DNA of 64,000 nt. Source: Cryptoclostridium sp964637365. Its GTDB lineage: Bacteria > Bacillota > Dehalobacteriia > UBA7702. Each line of letters opens with the position of its first letter. The first letter of the stretch is position 1. Below are positions 41,511 through 51,424 of the stretch, in pieces. The position numbers and the translations under genes were made by a program. The notes under the pieces are model-generated. The model had not been told where the DNA came from, did not search any database, and saw only the letters and a list, made by a program, of their open reading frames with translations. Where the stretch lies: the NCBI GenBank assembly GCA_964637365.1, contig CAZWWH010000008.1, forward strand, positions 16,017-80,016. Reading direction: 5' to 3'.

Positions 41511-41705
41511 TTAGTTTTTGATAACATTGGCAGCCTGAAGACCACGGGCGCCTTCCACCACATCAAAGGTAACGGACTGCCCTTCCTCGAGGGTTTTGTA
41601 ACCTTCGCCGGTGATGGCGGAGAAATGCACGAAGATGTCGCCTTCAGCGCTGTCGAGAAAGCCATAGCCTTTCTCGGCATTAAACCATTTTACTTTGCCT
41701 TCCAT
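41511..41705 (-). CDS. Cold-shock domain protein
   Basis: 64-residue single-stranded nucleic-acid binder. RNP1-like KGYGFL and RNP2-like DIFVHFSAI motifs. Own terminator; AGGAGG lies before the ATG. Confidence 0.97.
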   Translation of the reverse strand: MEGKVKWFNAEKGYGFLDSAEGDIFVHFSAITGEGYKTLEEGQSVTFDVVEGARGLQAANVIKN

Positions 41706-41785
41706 AAGAACCTCCTAAAATTAACACGCTGCTTTTTGACGCAACGGAATCAATTATAGCACAGTTTTATGGGGAAAGCAAAGCA

Positions 41786-42661
41786 TTATTTTCGTTTTTT
41801 TTCCTTTTTCAGCCATTCCAGATCCTCCTGATATTTCAAAAGGAAGGGATAGGTGGCAGTGATGGTTTCATTGCTTAGATCGCCGATCCCCAAGGACACC
41901 AGAACTTCTGCCCAGTCCAAAGTCTCGGCAAGGCTGGGCTTTTTTCGCAGGGATTTCCGGCGCAAATCCGCCACAAAGCGGGCGATATCCAGAGAAAGCC
42001 GTTCTCCGATCGCAGGAATTCTGGCCTGTAAGATTGCGGCCTCCCGCTCCTCCGGGGGATAGTCGATATAATAATGGACGCAGCGACGTTTCAAGGCGTC
42101 GCTGAAATCCCGGGTACCATTGCTGGTGAGAATCACCAACGGCTTGGTCCTTGCTTTCACGGTACCTCTCTCGGGAATGGTCACGGCAAAGTCCGACAAG
42201 GCTTCCAGCAGAAAGCTTTCAAATTCCTCATCACTTTTGTCAATTTCGTCAATCAACAGCACGGCACGCTGCTCCGATAAAAAGGCTTTTAGAATCGGGC
42301 GGGCCAATAGAAAACTTTCGGAAAATAGTTCCGCCTCCAGGGTATCCCAAGAACCATCTTTTTGGCTCTCCAAATAAAGAAGCTGCTTTTGATAGTTCCA
42401 TTCATAGAGGGCATGGCGTTCATCCAAGCCTTCGTAACACTGGAGACGTATCAACTCCATATGGAGCCCCCGAGCCAGACAGCGGGCCAAATCGGTTTTA
42501 CCAACACCGGCAGGCCCCTCCAATAACAGGGGCTTACGTAGCAAATCCGCCAGGGAGAGCACCAAAGCCAAGTCGTCTTCGACCAAATAGCCTTCTTGCT
42601 CCAAGACCTTCTTAATTTCCTGCTCGCTGATGCGGTTTTCCCTTGTTTGTTCCGTTGCCAT
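41786..42661 (-). CDS. MoxR-type AAA+ ATPase
   Basis: Chaperone-like ATPase, about 291 residues. Walker A GPAGVGKTD, Walker B AVLLIDEIDKSD, sensor 1 LTSNGTRD and the arginine region KRRC. Start ATG 42661 follows GGGGGCGG. It is divergent from a VWA-domain gene 102 bp away; MoxR and VWA proteins usually act together to mature or remodel a partner enzyme (as CoxD/CoxE do), and the target here is unknown. Confidence 0.88.
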   Translation of the reverse strand: MATEQTRENRISEQEIKKVLEQEGYLVEDDLALVLSLADLLRKPLLLEGPAGVGKTDLARCLARGLHMELIRLQCYEGLDERHALYEWNYQKQLLYLESQKDGSWDTLEAELFSESFLLARPILKAFLSEQRAVLLIDEIDKSDEEFESFLLEALSDFAVTIPERGTVKARTKPLVILTSNGTRDFSDALKRRCVHYYIDYPPEEREAAILQARIPAIGERLSLDIARFVADLRRKSLRKKPSLAETLDWAEVLVSLGIGDLSNETITATYPFLLKYQEDLEWLKKEKKRK

Positions 42662-42763
42662 AGCCGCCCCCATAGATTTTTTTCTTATTATAGTATATCA
42701 TAGGAGTCAAGGAAAGAAAACCGTTCCTAAAAATTAGGGCTGTATCAGGAGAGGTGGAGGATT

Positions 42764-44128
42764 ATGAAACAAGCCATCCTGCGTTTCGGTCAGTCCCTGC
42801 GAAGAGCGGGGATTCGTGTCACCGTCAGCGAGCTGGCGGACGCCCTCACTGCTGCCGATGCCTTTGGTCTGGAGGATCAAAACCGCTTTCGGGCTTTGCT
42901 GCGGGCAGTGTTTGTGAAGGATCGCAACGACGATAAAATTTTCGATCAAGCGTTCCGCCTATTTTTTCTAATAGAAGAGCCAATGCCATCCTTCGTTCCT
43001 AAGAAATCCTGCGATGGTCAGAACTCCGTGGGCGGCGGCACCAAAGGCCTTGGAGCTATGAATCAAATGGCGAAGGAATTTTATCACGCCCTTTGTCACG
43101 GAGACAGTGAAAAATTGTGGAGCATTGCCGAGGACGCCTTGGAGCACGTTGATAGCAACGATACCTCGTCCCTCTCCATCGACGAACAGCTGGAACAATT
43201 AAAAATCGCCCTCTCCTGGTATATGGTATCCTACGCCGCCGAGGCCAACGGCAACGAACACGCCTGTAAAACCATGGAGGAAATGGAGCAATATTTCCGC
43301 CGGTCTTTGGAACACCACGCTGTGGCTTTGGATGAATCAAACTTTGACCGGCTGATGGAGCAAGCAAACCTCAGTCAATGCGACCTGGCAGCTCTCAGCG
43401 AAGAACAGGTTAAAATCATGGAACGGCGCATCGAGCGATTGGGGAAGCAGCTAGCGACGCGGTACTCCTACCGTTTGAAGCCTGCCAAGCACGGTGTTCC
43501 CGATATGCGTCGGGTCATGGCGGAAACCGCGAAACGAGGAACGCTGCCGCTGCCCCTGCCACGCCTGAATAAAGTCAGAAACCGTCCTTCCTTGGTAGTA
43601 CTCTGCGATATTTCCGGTTCCATGTCCATTTACAGCACCTTTCTGATGGAATTAGTCTATGCCATGCACAAACGGTTTCATGACCTGCGTTCTTTTTTGT
43701 TCATCGACGGTGTAGTGGAGGCAGATGCATCCTTTCGGCAAGGATCTGTCAGCGAAGCGGTGAAAGCCGCCATTACCAAGGCCTATGCTCCCCGCACCGG
43801 CCGTACGGAGGGACACTGCACCACCACAGGGCTTTCCGATTACGGCAAGGCTTTCGGAGTGTTTGCCCAAAAATTCGGCCATGTGCTGACAGAACACACT
43901 ACCCTTATTATCATGGGAGACGGCAGAAGCAACTGGTTCCCACCAAGAAAAGAGGAGCTGGCCGCCATTGCCCAAAAGGTACGCCGTGTGATTTGGCTGA
44001 ATCCCGAACCAATGGAGCGTTGGAACACCGAGGACAGCGTCATCGGACTCTATGCCCCTTATTGCGATGGTCTGTACCAATGCCGCAACCTACAGCAACT
44101 ATCAGAAGCTGTACGTCATATCACATAA
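42764..44128 (+). CDS. VWA-domain protein, CoxE-like
   Basis: 454 residues. The C-terminal von Willebrand A domain begins at about 275 with VVLCDISGSMS, an intact metal-ion-dependent adhesion site; IIMGDGRSNW and IWLNPEP follow. The N-terminal 200 residues are helical with Gln/Glu-rich stretches. Good RBS (GGTGGAGG). Partner of the divergent MoxR gene. Confidence 0.88.
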   Translation: MKQAILRFGQSLRRAGIRVTVSELADALTAADAFGLEDQNRFRALLRAVFVKDRNDDKIFDQAFRLFFLIEEPMPSFVPKKSCDGQNSVGGGTKGLGAMNQMAKEFYHALCHGDSEKLWSIAEDALEHVDSNDTSSLSIDEQLEQLKIALSWYMVSYAAEANGNEHACKTMEEMEQYFRRSLEHHAVALDESNFDRLMEQANLSQCDLAALSEEQVKIMERRIERLGKQLATRYSYRLKPAKHGVPDMRRVMAETAKRGTLPLPLPRLNKVRNRPSLVVLCDISGSMSIYSTFLMELVYAMHKRFHDLRSFLFIDGVVEADASFRQGSVSEAVKAAITKAYAPRTGRTEGHCTTTGLSDYGKAFGVFAQKFGHVLTEHTTLIIMGDGRSNWFPPRKEELAAIAQKVRRVIWLNPEPMERWNTEDSVIGLYAPYCDGLYQCRNLQQLSEAVRHIT

Positions 44129-44159
44129 TCAATGACCTAACGATAAAGGAGGAAATCAT

Positions 44160-44552
44160 ATGAACAATATGAGAGAAATAGCGGTATGGCTTTTATGCTG
44201 TTGGGGCTGCGGCGCCCTCTTTGACATCATTGCAATGTTCGCCGCCAAAAAGAAAACGCCTATACACTTTTGGAGCGGCACAAAAGTAGAAGTCAAAGAG
44301 GTTACTAATGTAACGGACTACAACAAAGCCAACGCCAAAATGTGGCTCGTCTATTCCCTCCCCTACTGGGCGGCGGGATTTTTGGGATTGTTTCACGTCA
44401 CGGCAGGAGGCGTCCTTATTGGTCTGGCCTGCATTCCCGGGTTGATTTTCCTCATCCTTTACTACAAGCAAAAAATCGAAAAGCGATATTTTGTAAAATA
44501 TCAAAGTCATAAAGAGAGAAAACGCCACGGGAAGGAAGGTTCCCACCAATGA
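44160..44552 (+). CDS. Small membrane protein, unknown
   Basis: 130 residues with three hydrophobic segments (8-28, 65-80, 85-102) and a Lys/Arg-rich tail. GGAGG lies 8 bases before the ATG. No family recognised; it is similar in style to three-helix proteins of the DUF3784 kind, which is only a guess. Confidence 0.65.
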   Translation: MNNMREIAVWLLCCWGCGALFDIIAMFAAKKKTPIHFWSGTKVEVKEVTNVTDYNKANAKMWLVYSLPYWAAGFLGLFHVTAGGVLIGLACIPGLIFLILYYKQKIEKRYFVKYQSHKERKRHGKEGSHQ

Positions 44553-44777
44553 CGACAAAGAAGCGTTTGCCATGAAAACGCCGAATCCAGAAATAGAAAC
44601 AATTATGTGTCTGCCATAAGCACCGCGACCATAAAAAGCATTTCGATCTATAACAACGAGTGCGGAGAGTGTCGATACCACCTCGAAGATAAAAACCAAA
44701 GTTTCGACGGGATGATGGGTGACAATGCTGCAAGAAAGGCTTAACCTCTGGTCTTCACCTTGTACCATGATTAAGCC
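44553..44777. other. Gene-free stretch, probably decayed
   Basis: No frame on either strand has both a start site and a recognisable product. The minus strand encodes short hydrophobic fragments in several frames, so this may be the remains of a gene that once followed the decayed isochorismatase gene. Confidence 0.4.
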
Positions 44778-45220
44778 TCACGAAATTTGGAGCGTGACAC
44801 CGAGTTGGACCAGGGCTTCCTTTCGCTTTTCAAACCGCTCCTCATTCCGTGCGCCAATACAGTCACACCGAATACCCCAGTTCCCGACCGTCCATAGCGC
44901 TGGCGGCGATACACTGATTTCCATCAACGCCAACAAGTTCAATTTCCGTAATTTGATGGTCCAGAAGCAGCCCTGCCAAAGCATAGTTTGAAAAACGCTG
45001 GCCTTGCCCTTGCAGAAGATATGGGGAGAGCAAAGAACCAAGCCGTCGGCAGATTCATTTATCACGGCGCCGCTTCTCAGACGCTTCACGTTCTTCACAT
45101 AGATCATCAAGTCCTTATCCTGTTTCACTTGAAAAATCCGGCGTTTGATTGCGACAAGCAGACATGGGCGTACTTTTCCAGATATCCATTTTGGACGTCT
45201 ATGATCAATAATGCTTTCAC
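44778..45220 (-). pseudogene. Isochorismatase-family hydrolase, multiply frameshifted
   Basis: GTG 45220 has GGAGG nine bases upstream and begins VKALLIIDVQNGYLEKYA, the family start with the catalytic Asp. Homology then hops frames: IKRRIFQVKQDKDLMIYVKN, then DGLVLCSPHIFCKGKASVF, then NYALAGLLLDHQITEIELVG followed by VDGNQCIAASAMDGRELGYS with the catalytic Cys. At least three frameshifts make it inactive. Confidence 0.8.
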
Positions 45221-45252
45221 GCTATCATTCCTCCGCTTGATGAAATGCCACG

Positions 45253-45286
45253 AAAAAAGCCGGTACCGCAAAAGCAATACCGGCTC
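45253..45286 (-). terminator. Terminator of ispH-rpsA
   Basis: GAGCCGGTA/TACCGGC stem with a 12-base loop and six T on the minus strand, 28 bp after the stop. Confidence 0.9.
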
Positions 45287-45313
45287 TTATTTTTTGTATC
45301 ACTAAGAAAAAAC

Positions 45314-47401
45314 TTAGTCTTCATTTACCATGTCGCCGATGGTAACGACGTCTTCTTCAGGAGCGTAAGCCTCTTCTTCCTGAACTTCTTCCACCGGAGC
45401 GGGAACTTCTTCAGGTTCGGGACGATCCAAGGTTTCTTTGATGCTCAAGCTGATTTTTTTGCTGTCCAGGTCGAAACCGAGGACTTTAACGTTAACAATA
45501 TCGCCGGGCTGAACAGCGTCTTCGGTTTTGGCAACTCTGCCCCAGGCAAGCTGGGAGATGTGTACGAGACCTTCTACGCCGGGTTCCAACTGCACAAAAG
45601 CGCCGAAAGTTGCGAGACGAACCACTTTGGCTTCGACAATGGCGTCAACGGGATATTTGTCGGGCACGAGGCTCCAGGGATTGGGGATGAGCTGTTTCAG
45701 GCCCAAGGAAATTTTTTCGTTTTCTCTGTCCACGGAGAGAACGTAAACGTCGATTTCATCACCGATGTTCAAGATTTCCGAGGGATGGTTCACGCGATAC
45801 CAGGCCATCTGGGAAACATGAAGCAAACCGTCAACACCGTCCAAATCAACGAAAGCGCCGAAGTTGGTGATTCTCTGAACCACGCCGTGACGGGTTTGGC
45901 CTTCTTCGATTTCGGCCCAGACTTTGTCATGTTTTTTGGCTTTTTCTTCTTCCAAAAATGCTTTTCTGGAAAGAATAAGTTTGTTATGATTTTTATCACA
46001 TTCCAGAATTTTGGCCTGAATGGCTTTGCCTTTGTAAGCGTCGAGCTGATTGGCGAAACCGATTTCCACTAAGGAAGCAGGTACAAAGCCTTTCAGCCCC
46101 ACATCCACCAAGAGACCGCCTTTGACTACGTCCATGACTTTCCCTTCGAGGACTTCGCCGTCTTCCATCATTTTGGTCATTTTATCCCAAGCAATATCCA
46201 CATCCACTTTCTTTTTGGAGAGGATGGGATGACCATCTTCATTTTCTTTTCTTACAACGATGACTTCTACTTCATCGCCTTCGTGGAAGATTTCGGTAAG
46301 ATTTTCCGCTTCTGCGGGAGTGAATTCGCTGCGAGGAATCACGCCTTCGCTCTTTCCGCCGATGTCTACCATTACCTCGCTATCAGTCACTTTGATGATC
46401 GTGCCGGTAAGGCGTTCGCCGCGGCGAATCACGGTGAAGTCTTTATTGAAAGCAGCATAAGAAGCAGCCATGGTTTCTTCTTCTTCCACTTCCGGTGCTG
46501 CGGTCACTTCCGCCTCGACTTCATTCATAATTTTCTCTTCCATTACATTGTCCTCCTTCATTTTTTCCGTAACCTCCTCAATGATCCATTTGGGGGTTGA
46601 GGCACCAGCGGTGACTCCAACTGTTAGTTCCTCAGAAAAATTTGATTTTTTTATTTGATTTTTAATGTTTATGATCTCTTCCACCGTTTCCACGGTATAG
46701 GTTTCGGCGCCGTTTTTCCGGGCAATGTCCGCCAGCTTTTTGGTGTTGGCGCTATTTTTACCGCCGATGACCAACATCAAATCCACCTTTTTGGCCAGAG
46801 CCGCAGCTTCCTCCTGCCGCTCTGACGTGGCTTTGCAGATGGTATTGTAAACAGTGACATCAGCCACACGGCTTTTGATATAATCGACAATCTGCCGGAA
46901 CCGCTCCATGGTCTGGGTGGTTTGAGACAATACGCCGACTTTCTCCGGAAAATCCGCTTCCATCGCCTCGTCCAAGCTGTTAAGGACAATGGCGTTTCCC
47001 TCCAGAAATCCCAGAATCCCGATGACCTCGGGATGGTTTTTATCACCCACCACCACCACACATCCGGTCTCTGCCTGAAGCTTTGCGGCAATGGATTGAG
47101 CTTTTTTCACAAAAGGACAGGTGGCGTCCACAATGTGGCAGCCTTTTTTGCGCAAATCGTTCATAACCCCAGGCGGTACGCCATGGGAACGAATGATAAC
47201 GCCGTCGCCCTGAAGATGATTTACAGAATCAACCTGGGAAACACCGAGCTTTGCCAAACGAGCCACCTCCTGAGGGTTGTGAATCAACGGCCCTAAGGAA
47301 CAAATTTCACCGGTGGATGCGGCGTCCAAAGCCATCTTAATGGCTCGCTTCACTCCGAAGCAAAAACCCGCTGTTTGCGCGGTAATGATCTTCATAGGCA
47401 T
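45314..47401 (-). CDS. ispH: IspH fused to ribosomal protein S1
   Basis: Two proteins in one 695-residue chain. Residues 1-283 are IspH, the [4Fe-4S] enzyme that makes IPP and DMAPP in the last step of the MEP pathway: TAGFCFGVKRAI, the HNPQEV block, RSHGVPP, DATCPFV, and a third Cys in NTICKAT. After a Glu-rich linker come four S1 RNA-binding domains (about 325-400, 410-490, 495-575, 580-660). This fusion is known from Clostridia and relatives. An in-frame ATG (MEEKIMNEV) in the linker might allow S1 to be made alone. Confidence 0.95.
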   Translation of the reverse strand: MPMKIITAQTAGFCFGVKRAIKMALDAASTGEICSLGPLIHNPQEVARLAKLGVSQVDSVNHLQGDGVIIRSHGVPPGVMNDLRKKGCHIVDATCPFVKKAQSIAAKLQAETGCVVVVGDKNHPEVIGILGFLEGNAIVLNSLDEAMEADFPEKVGVLSQTTQTMERFRQIVDYIKSRVADVTVYNTICKATSERQEEAAALAKKVDLMLVIGGKNSANTKKLADIARKNGAETYTVETVEEIINIKNQIKKSNFSEELTVGVTAGASTPKWIIEEVTEKMKEDNVMEEKIMNEVEAEVTAAPEVEEEETMAASYAAFNKDFTVIRRGERLTGTIIKVTDSEVMVDIGGKSEGVIPRSEFTPAEAENLTEIFHEGDEVEVIVVRKENEDGHPILSKKKVDVDIAWDKMTKMMEDGEVLEGKVMDVVKGGLLVDVGLKGFVPASLVEIGFANQLDAYKGKAIQAKILECDKNHNKLILSRKAFLEEEKAKKHDKVWAEIEEGQTRHGVVQRITNFGAFVDLDGVDGLLHVSQMAWYRVNHPSEILNIGDEIDVYVLSVDRENEKISLGLKQLIPNPWSLVPDKYPVDAIVEAKVVRLATFGAFVQLEPGVEGLVHISQLAWGRVAKTEDAVQPGDIVNVKVLGFDLDSKKISLSIKETLDRPEPEEVPAPVEEVQEEEAYAPEEDVVTIGDMVNED

Positions 47402-47494
47402 TCCTATCCTTTAAGAATTCTACTATTGTCTAAATTTTCCTGCAAAGAAAAAGGATAAAATTTCCCCTCTTTTATGACAAAATATTCTATATTT

Positions 47495-48106
47495 TTACAA
47501 CGTTTCATGGTTAGTTTCCGGAAAGGCCAAAGCCTTGACAGCTTCCTCCTGTCGTGCGAGCATACGGTTCAAGGTATCCCTGCGCTTTTCTCCCTCCAGG
47601 GCTTCATAAGGGAAGGGTTCGCCAATCCTTACCTCCGCCGGTTTACTGAAGGGATTCAGCAAATGGCCGCCGTAACGCACACCCACGGGAACGATGGTAC
47701 AGGGCGACTGGGAAGCAATGAAACAAACGCCGCTTTTAAAGGGCAGCAATTCTTTGCCGTTGCCTCGGGTACCTTCGGGGAAAACCCCTAACATACCGCC
47801 ATCCTTCAAAACGGAAATGGAATCTCTAAGAGCGGCACGATCCAAATTTTCTCGATCAATGGGGATACAGTTCATTTTATGCATAAACCAGTTTAAAAAT
47901 TTCCCCTTGAATAATTCTTTTTTTGCGACGAAATGCACCTGGCGATGGGTGGCAAGCCCCACCAAAATAGGATCAAAGGCGGAGATGTGGTTGGAAACCA
48001 GCATTACGGCGCCGTCTTTGGGGATATTCTCCTTACCGTAAAAGCGAATACGTCTCGTGGCGATCAGCAATAACGCGGCAATACATCGCATGAAATTATA
48101 AAACAT
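47495..48106 (-). CDS. plsC: 1-acyl-glycerol-3-phosphate acyltransferase
   Basis: 203 residues. The catalytic HX4D motif is NHISAFDP and the substrate motif is FPEGTRGNG. One N-terminal membrane segment. The start overlaps cmk by 11 bases. cmk-plsC-ispH-rpsA is a standard clostridial cluster. Confidence 0.95.
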   Translation of the reverse strand: MFYNFMRCIAALLLIATRRIRFYGKENIPKDGAVMLVSNHISAFDPILVGLATHRQVHFVAKKELFKGKFLNWFMHKMNCIPIDRENLDRAALRDSISVLKDGGMLGVFPEGTRGNGKELLPFKSGVCFIASQSPCTIVPVGVRYGGHLLNPFSKPAEVRIGEPFPYEALEGEKRRDTLNRMLARQEEAVKALAFPETNHETL

Positions 48107-48797
48107 GGGACGGCTCCCCCTCTCCGCTGACTTCCTGCCAATACTTTACAATTACCTCCACCACCTGGTCGATGGTCATACCATCGGTTTCCAACAAAAT
48201 GGAGTCTTCGGTTTTGCACAGGGGATTCAAAGCGCGGGTAGAATCCAAATGGTCTCGACGGTTGATATCATCAATGATTTCCTCCAAGGACATGGCAATG
48301 CCCTTTTCCTGCCACTCTTTATGGCGACGGCGGCCCCGCTCCTCGGCGGAGGCAGTCATAAAAATTTTCAGCATAGCGTTGGGCAGCACATGGCTACAAA
48401 TATCCCGGCCATCCATGACCACGCCGCCCTCCTGGGCCATGGCGCGCTGCTGGGACACCATAGCTTCGCGGACGCCACCGTAGCTGCATACAGCGGAAAC
48501 ATTGGCAGTTACTTCCTGTCCGCGGATTTCCTCGCTGACGTCTTCTCCATCTAAGGATACCGCGATTTCCTGACCGCAATCCTTGAGAATAACGACAGAA
48601 TGGCGTGCTCTTTCCACCACAGCCCTTTCATCTGTCACAGGGATGTGGTCTTGAAGCACACCTAGGGTCACGGCACGATACATCGCGCCAGTGTCAATAT
48701 ATTGAAAGCCCAGCTTTTTGGCGGCTGCCTTGGCCACGGTGCTTTTTCCGGCGCCAGAGGGACCGTCAATGGCAATGGCTCTTGTTCGTTTTTGCAC
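48096..48797 (-). CDS. cmk: Cytidylate kinase
   Basis: 233 residues. P-loop IDGPSGAGKST, YIDTGAMYRA, DGRDICSHVLPNAMLKIFMTA and the lid region RRDHLDSTRALNPL. Complete. Confidence 0.97.
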   Translation of the reverse strand: MQKRTRAIAIDGPSGAGKSTVAKAAAKKLGFQYIDTGAMYRAVTLGVLQDHIPVTDERAVVERARHSVVILKDCGQEIAVSLDGEDVSEEIRGQEVTANVSAVCSYGGVREAMVSQQRAMAQEGGVVMDGRDICSHVLPNAMLKIFMTASAEERGRRRHKEWQEKGIAMSLEEIIDDINRRDHLDSTRALNPLCKTEDSILLETDGMTIDQVVEVIVKYWQEVSGEGEPSHVL

Positions 48798-48960
48798 AGT
48801 TTGTTCCTACCTTATTTCAATTAACTTGGTACGATATACAGTATAACGCAAAGCCGCTCGCTCTGCAATAAAAAGATTAAAGGAGATTTGATGTAAAAAT
48901 CGGGGATTCCGTCGATTCTTCGGGAAATTCCATGGTTTTCAGCGGTTTTAAAGGGAATGC

Positions 48961-49431
48961 TCATCGGAATGCGATTTGTCCCAAACTTACAATTTTTGTA
49001 CCACCGGCCAAAACCACCTTGGTTTTGACGGTATCGCCAAGATTTTCCGGAGGATCCACCATAGAAACGATAAGGCCTTTGGTACCGCCGCGAATCTCCA
49101 GAGAATCTCCTTCCGCAGCCCGAAAGCCAAGAATCCCCTGGTCAAAGCTGCCAATGGGAACACCGTTGAGCAGAAGCTCCGCCGAGGAAGAACGGCCCCC
49201 TTCAATCTCTAAGGTAAAATAGGCGTCTAGACCGCTGTAAGACTCCGCCGCCGCAATCACAATATCCAAATCCTGCTGAATTTCCGCCCCAAGGCGTTCT
49301 GCCCGCCGCTCCTTTTGATAATTGGGGAATAGAGCAAAGAAAATCTGCACCAACAATAGCGCAACAAAAGTCGCAGCCCATACGATCAAAAAGAAACGAC
49401 GGCCCTTGGTCTTCCATGAAGATTGATCCAT
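48961..49431 (-). CDS. Putative membrane-anchored protein, unknown
   Basis: 156 residues. One membrane segment at 12-33, then an extracytoplasmic beta-rich domain (LDAYFTLEIEGGRSSSAELL, ILGFRAAEGDSLEIRGG). No known family. It starts downstream of alkD (60 bp) and may share its transcript. Nothing else is seen between 48798 and 48960. Confidence 0.65.
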   Translation of the reverse strand: MDQSSWKTKGRRFFLIVWAATFVALLLVQIFFALFPNYQKERRAERLGAEIQQDLDIVIAAAESYSGLDAYFTLEIEGGRSSSAELLLNGVPIGSFDQGILGFRAAEGDSLEIRGGTKGLIVSMVDPPENLGDTVKTKVVLAGGTKIVSLGQIAFR

Positions 49432-49491
49432 AGTCCCCTCCTGAAGAAATATGGAATAGGATTCCCAAAATCAGGAAGGGTTATACCACCA

Positions 49492-50223
49492 TTACGATGA
49501 AATGGAGCGGCGCAGCTTCATCCCGCGAATCGTCTGCTTCTCCCCCTCGGATACACGGCGCGACTCGATAATTTTTTGCAGGGCTTTTTGGTAAGTCCAG
49601 TCCGAAAGGCGACAATTTTTAAGATACTCCATGGTTTCTGCGGGAAATTTCACATAAGCCACGGAAACGGCCCAAGCCACGGCCATTCTCACATAATAAT
49701 CAGGATGGGAAACGCTGTCATAAACCGCGAACAAATCTTCCAGATAGGCTTCTTCGGTAAAATGATCCATTAGCATTACCACGGCAAAGCGTACATCATA
49801 GGGCTGCTCCGACTGCAAATAGGAATCTAAAAATCCCCGCACCTGTTTCCGATGGCGTTTCACTGCTTTGAGTCCACCCACGAAGCAATCGCACAAGGCC
49901 CAGTTAGAAATCAAGGGAACAAAGTCAGCAACATCGGCCAAAAGGGTGTCGATATCAGATTTCATGGCGCCGATGACAATCCCCTGGAGCATCACTTCCT
50001 CATAAATCTCATGGCCCGCCACGGACAAAAAACGCCGGCCGTCACCTTGGGCGATTTCCTTACCGAGCTGCCGGAGTTGAGGCATACGCACGCCCAACAA
50101 GGTCATACAGCCGGGAACAATCTTTTGATGAAACTTCCGGTACTTCTCATCTGCCAGGGTCGTCAGATATTCCCGAAATGATTGATAGGTTTCCGGTGTC
50201 CAATGGATTTCTTTCCACATCAT
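49492..50223 (-). CDS. AlkD-like DNA alkylation repair protein
   Basis: HEAT-repeat DNA glycosylase family; AlkD removes positively charged alkylated bases. 243 residues: GVRMPQLRQLGKEIA, LISNWALCDCFVGGLKAV (Trp and Asp of the active region) and YYVRMAVAWAVSVAYVKFPAE. ATG 50223 has AAAGG seven bases upstream. Confidence 0.85.
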   Translation of the reverse strand: MMWKEIHWTPETYQSFREYLTTLADEKYRKFHQKIVPGCMTLLGVRMPQLRQLGKEIAQGDGRRFLSVAGHEIYEEVMLQGIVIGAMKSDIDTLLADVADFVPLISNWALCDCFVGGLKAVKRHRKQVRGFLDSYLQSEQPYDVRFAVVMLMDHFTEEAYLEDLFAVYDSVSHPDYYVRMAVAWAVSVAYVKFPAETMEYLKNCRLSDWTYQKALQKIIESRRVSEGEKQTIRGMKLRRSISS

Positions 50224-50448
50224 CACATGGCCTTTCTTCAAACATTTGTTTTATTATAACAAATTACAGCGGATGAGACAACAAAAATTTTTATTGGAAA
50301 AAAATTTTCTATTTTTTCTTTTCTATTATTTCATTTTCATAATATTTCGAAGCTGTTTTTTCATAAAAACCTATTGATATTTATTCGTTTCTATGATAGG
50401 ATTTACACAATATAAAAATTTTTTTATCATATTAAAGGAGAATCAATT

Positions 50449-51306
50449 ATGAAAAAGCTTACCGCATTCATGGTTGCTCTCGTTATGATGTTCGCTTTCG
50501 CCGCTTGCGGTGGCAACAGTAACGACGAAAGCAACAAAGACGCAGAACAACAAAGCCAATCTCTGGACGCCATCAAAGAAGCAGGGGAAATCGTAATGTT
50601 CACCAACGCCGAATTTCCTCCCTTTGAATACAGAGACAGCAACAACGAAATTGCCGGCGTTGACGTTGACATTGCCAATGAAATCGCCAAAGATATCGGC
50701 GTAAAGCTCGTCATTGAAGACGTGAGCTTCGACAGCATCGTTACCTCCGTTCAGACCGGGAAAGCTGCCTTTGGCGCTGCCGGCATGACCGTAACCGAAG
50801 AAAGAAAAGAAAACGTAGACTTTTCCATCGAATACGCCACCTCTAAACAATATGTGATTTTGCCTGAAGGCAAAACCATTGAAAACATTGAAGATTTGGA
50901 CGGCTTGAACATCGGCGTACAAAGCGGCACCACCGGTGACATCATCATCGGCGACGCTATCAAAGGTACCGACGATTCCGATCCCCTGATCCCCAACGCT
51001 ACCTCTAATGGCTATAACAATGCCATCCTAGCTGCTCAGGATTTGATTGGCGGCCGTCTTGACGCTGTGGTTATCGACAAACTTCCCGCGGAAAACATCG
51101 CTACTGTCAATGCTGACAAAGGTTTGACCGCCGTGGAATTGCTCTATGCCGATGGTTCCGATACCACTGAGAAATACGCCATCTGCGTACAGAAGGGCAA
51201 CAGCGAGCTCCTGGAAGCCATCAACGCTACCTTGCAGAGACTCATCGACGAAGGCAAGATTGATGAATTCTTGGTGAACCATACCACTGCCGCTGCTGTG
51301 GAATAA
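50449..51306 (+). CDS. Amino-acid ABC transporter binding lipoprotein
   Basis: Extracellular solute-binding protein of the polar amino-acid family. Signal peptide with lipobox FAAC at about residues 18-21 (MKKLTAFMVALVMMFAF before it). Domain blocks: VMFTNAEFPPFEYRD, AGVDVDIANEIAKDIG, GAAGMTVTEERKENVDFS and IGVQSGTTGD. 285 residues. First of a three-gene transporter operon; AAAGGAG before the ATG. The long A/T-rich leader (50242-50448) has no clear regulatory fold. Confidence 0.93.
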   Translation: MKKLTAFMVALVMMFAFAACGGNSNDESNKDAEQQSQSLDAIKEAGEIVMFTNAEFPPFEYRDSNNEIAGVDVDIANEIAKDIGVKLVIEDVSFDSIVTSVQTGKAAFGAAGMTVTEERKENVDFSIEYATSKQYVILPEGKTIENIEDLDGLNIGVQSGTTGDIIIGDAIKGTDDSDPLIPNATSNGYNNAILAAQDLIGGRLDAVVIDKLPAENIATVNADKGLTAVELLYADGSDTTEKYAICVQKGNSELLEAINATLQRLIDEGKIDEFLVNHTTAAAVE

Positions 51307-51342
51307 TTTCACCGCAGGCTCAAACAGACGTTTCTACAGCCC

Positions 51343-51378
51343 GAGAGCTTCGGCGAATCCTCCCGAAGCTCTCTTTTT
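51343..51378 (+). terminator. Internal terminator in the ABC operon
   Basis: GAGAGCTTCGG/CCGAAGCTCTC stem, 9-base loop, then TTTTTG. Partial termination here would give more binding protein than permease. Confidence 0.85.
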
Positions 51379-51424
51379 GTGAAACTTTTGCAAAACCTCC
51401 CATTATTACAAAGAGGAGTCATTT

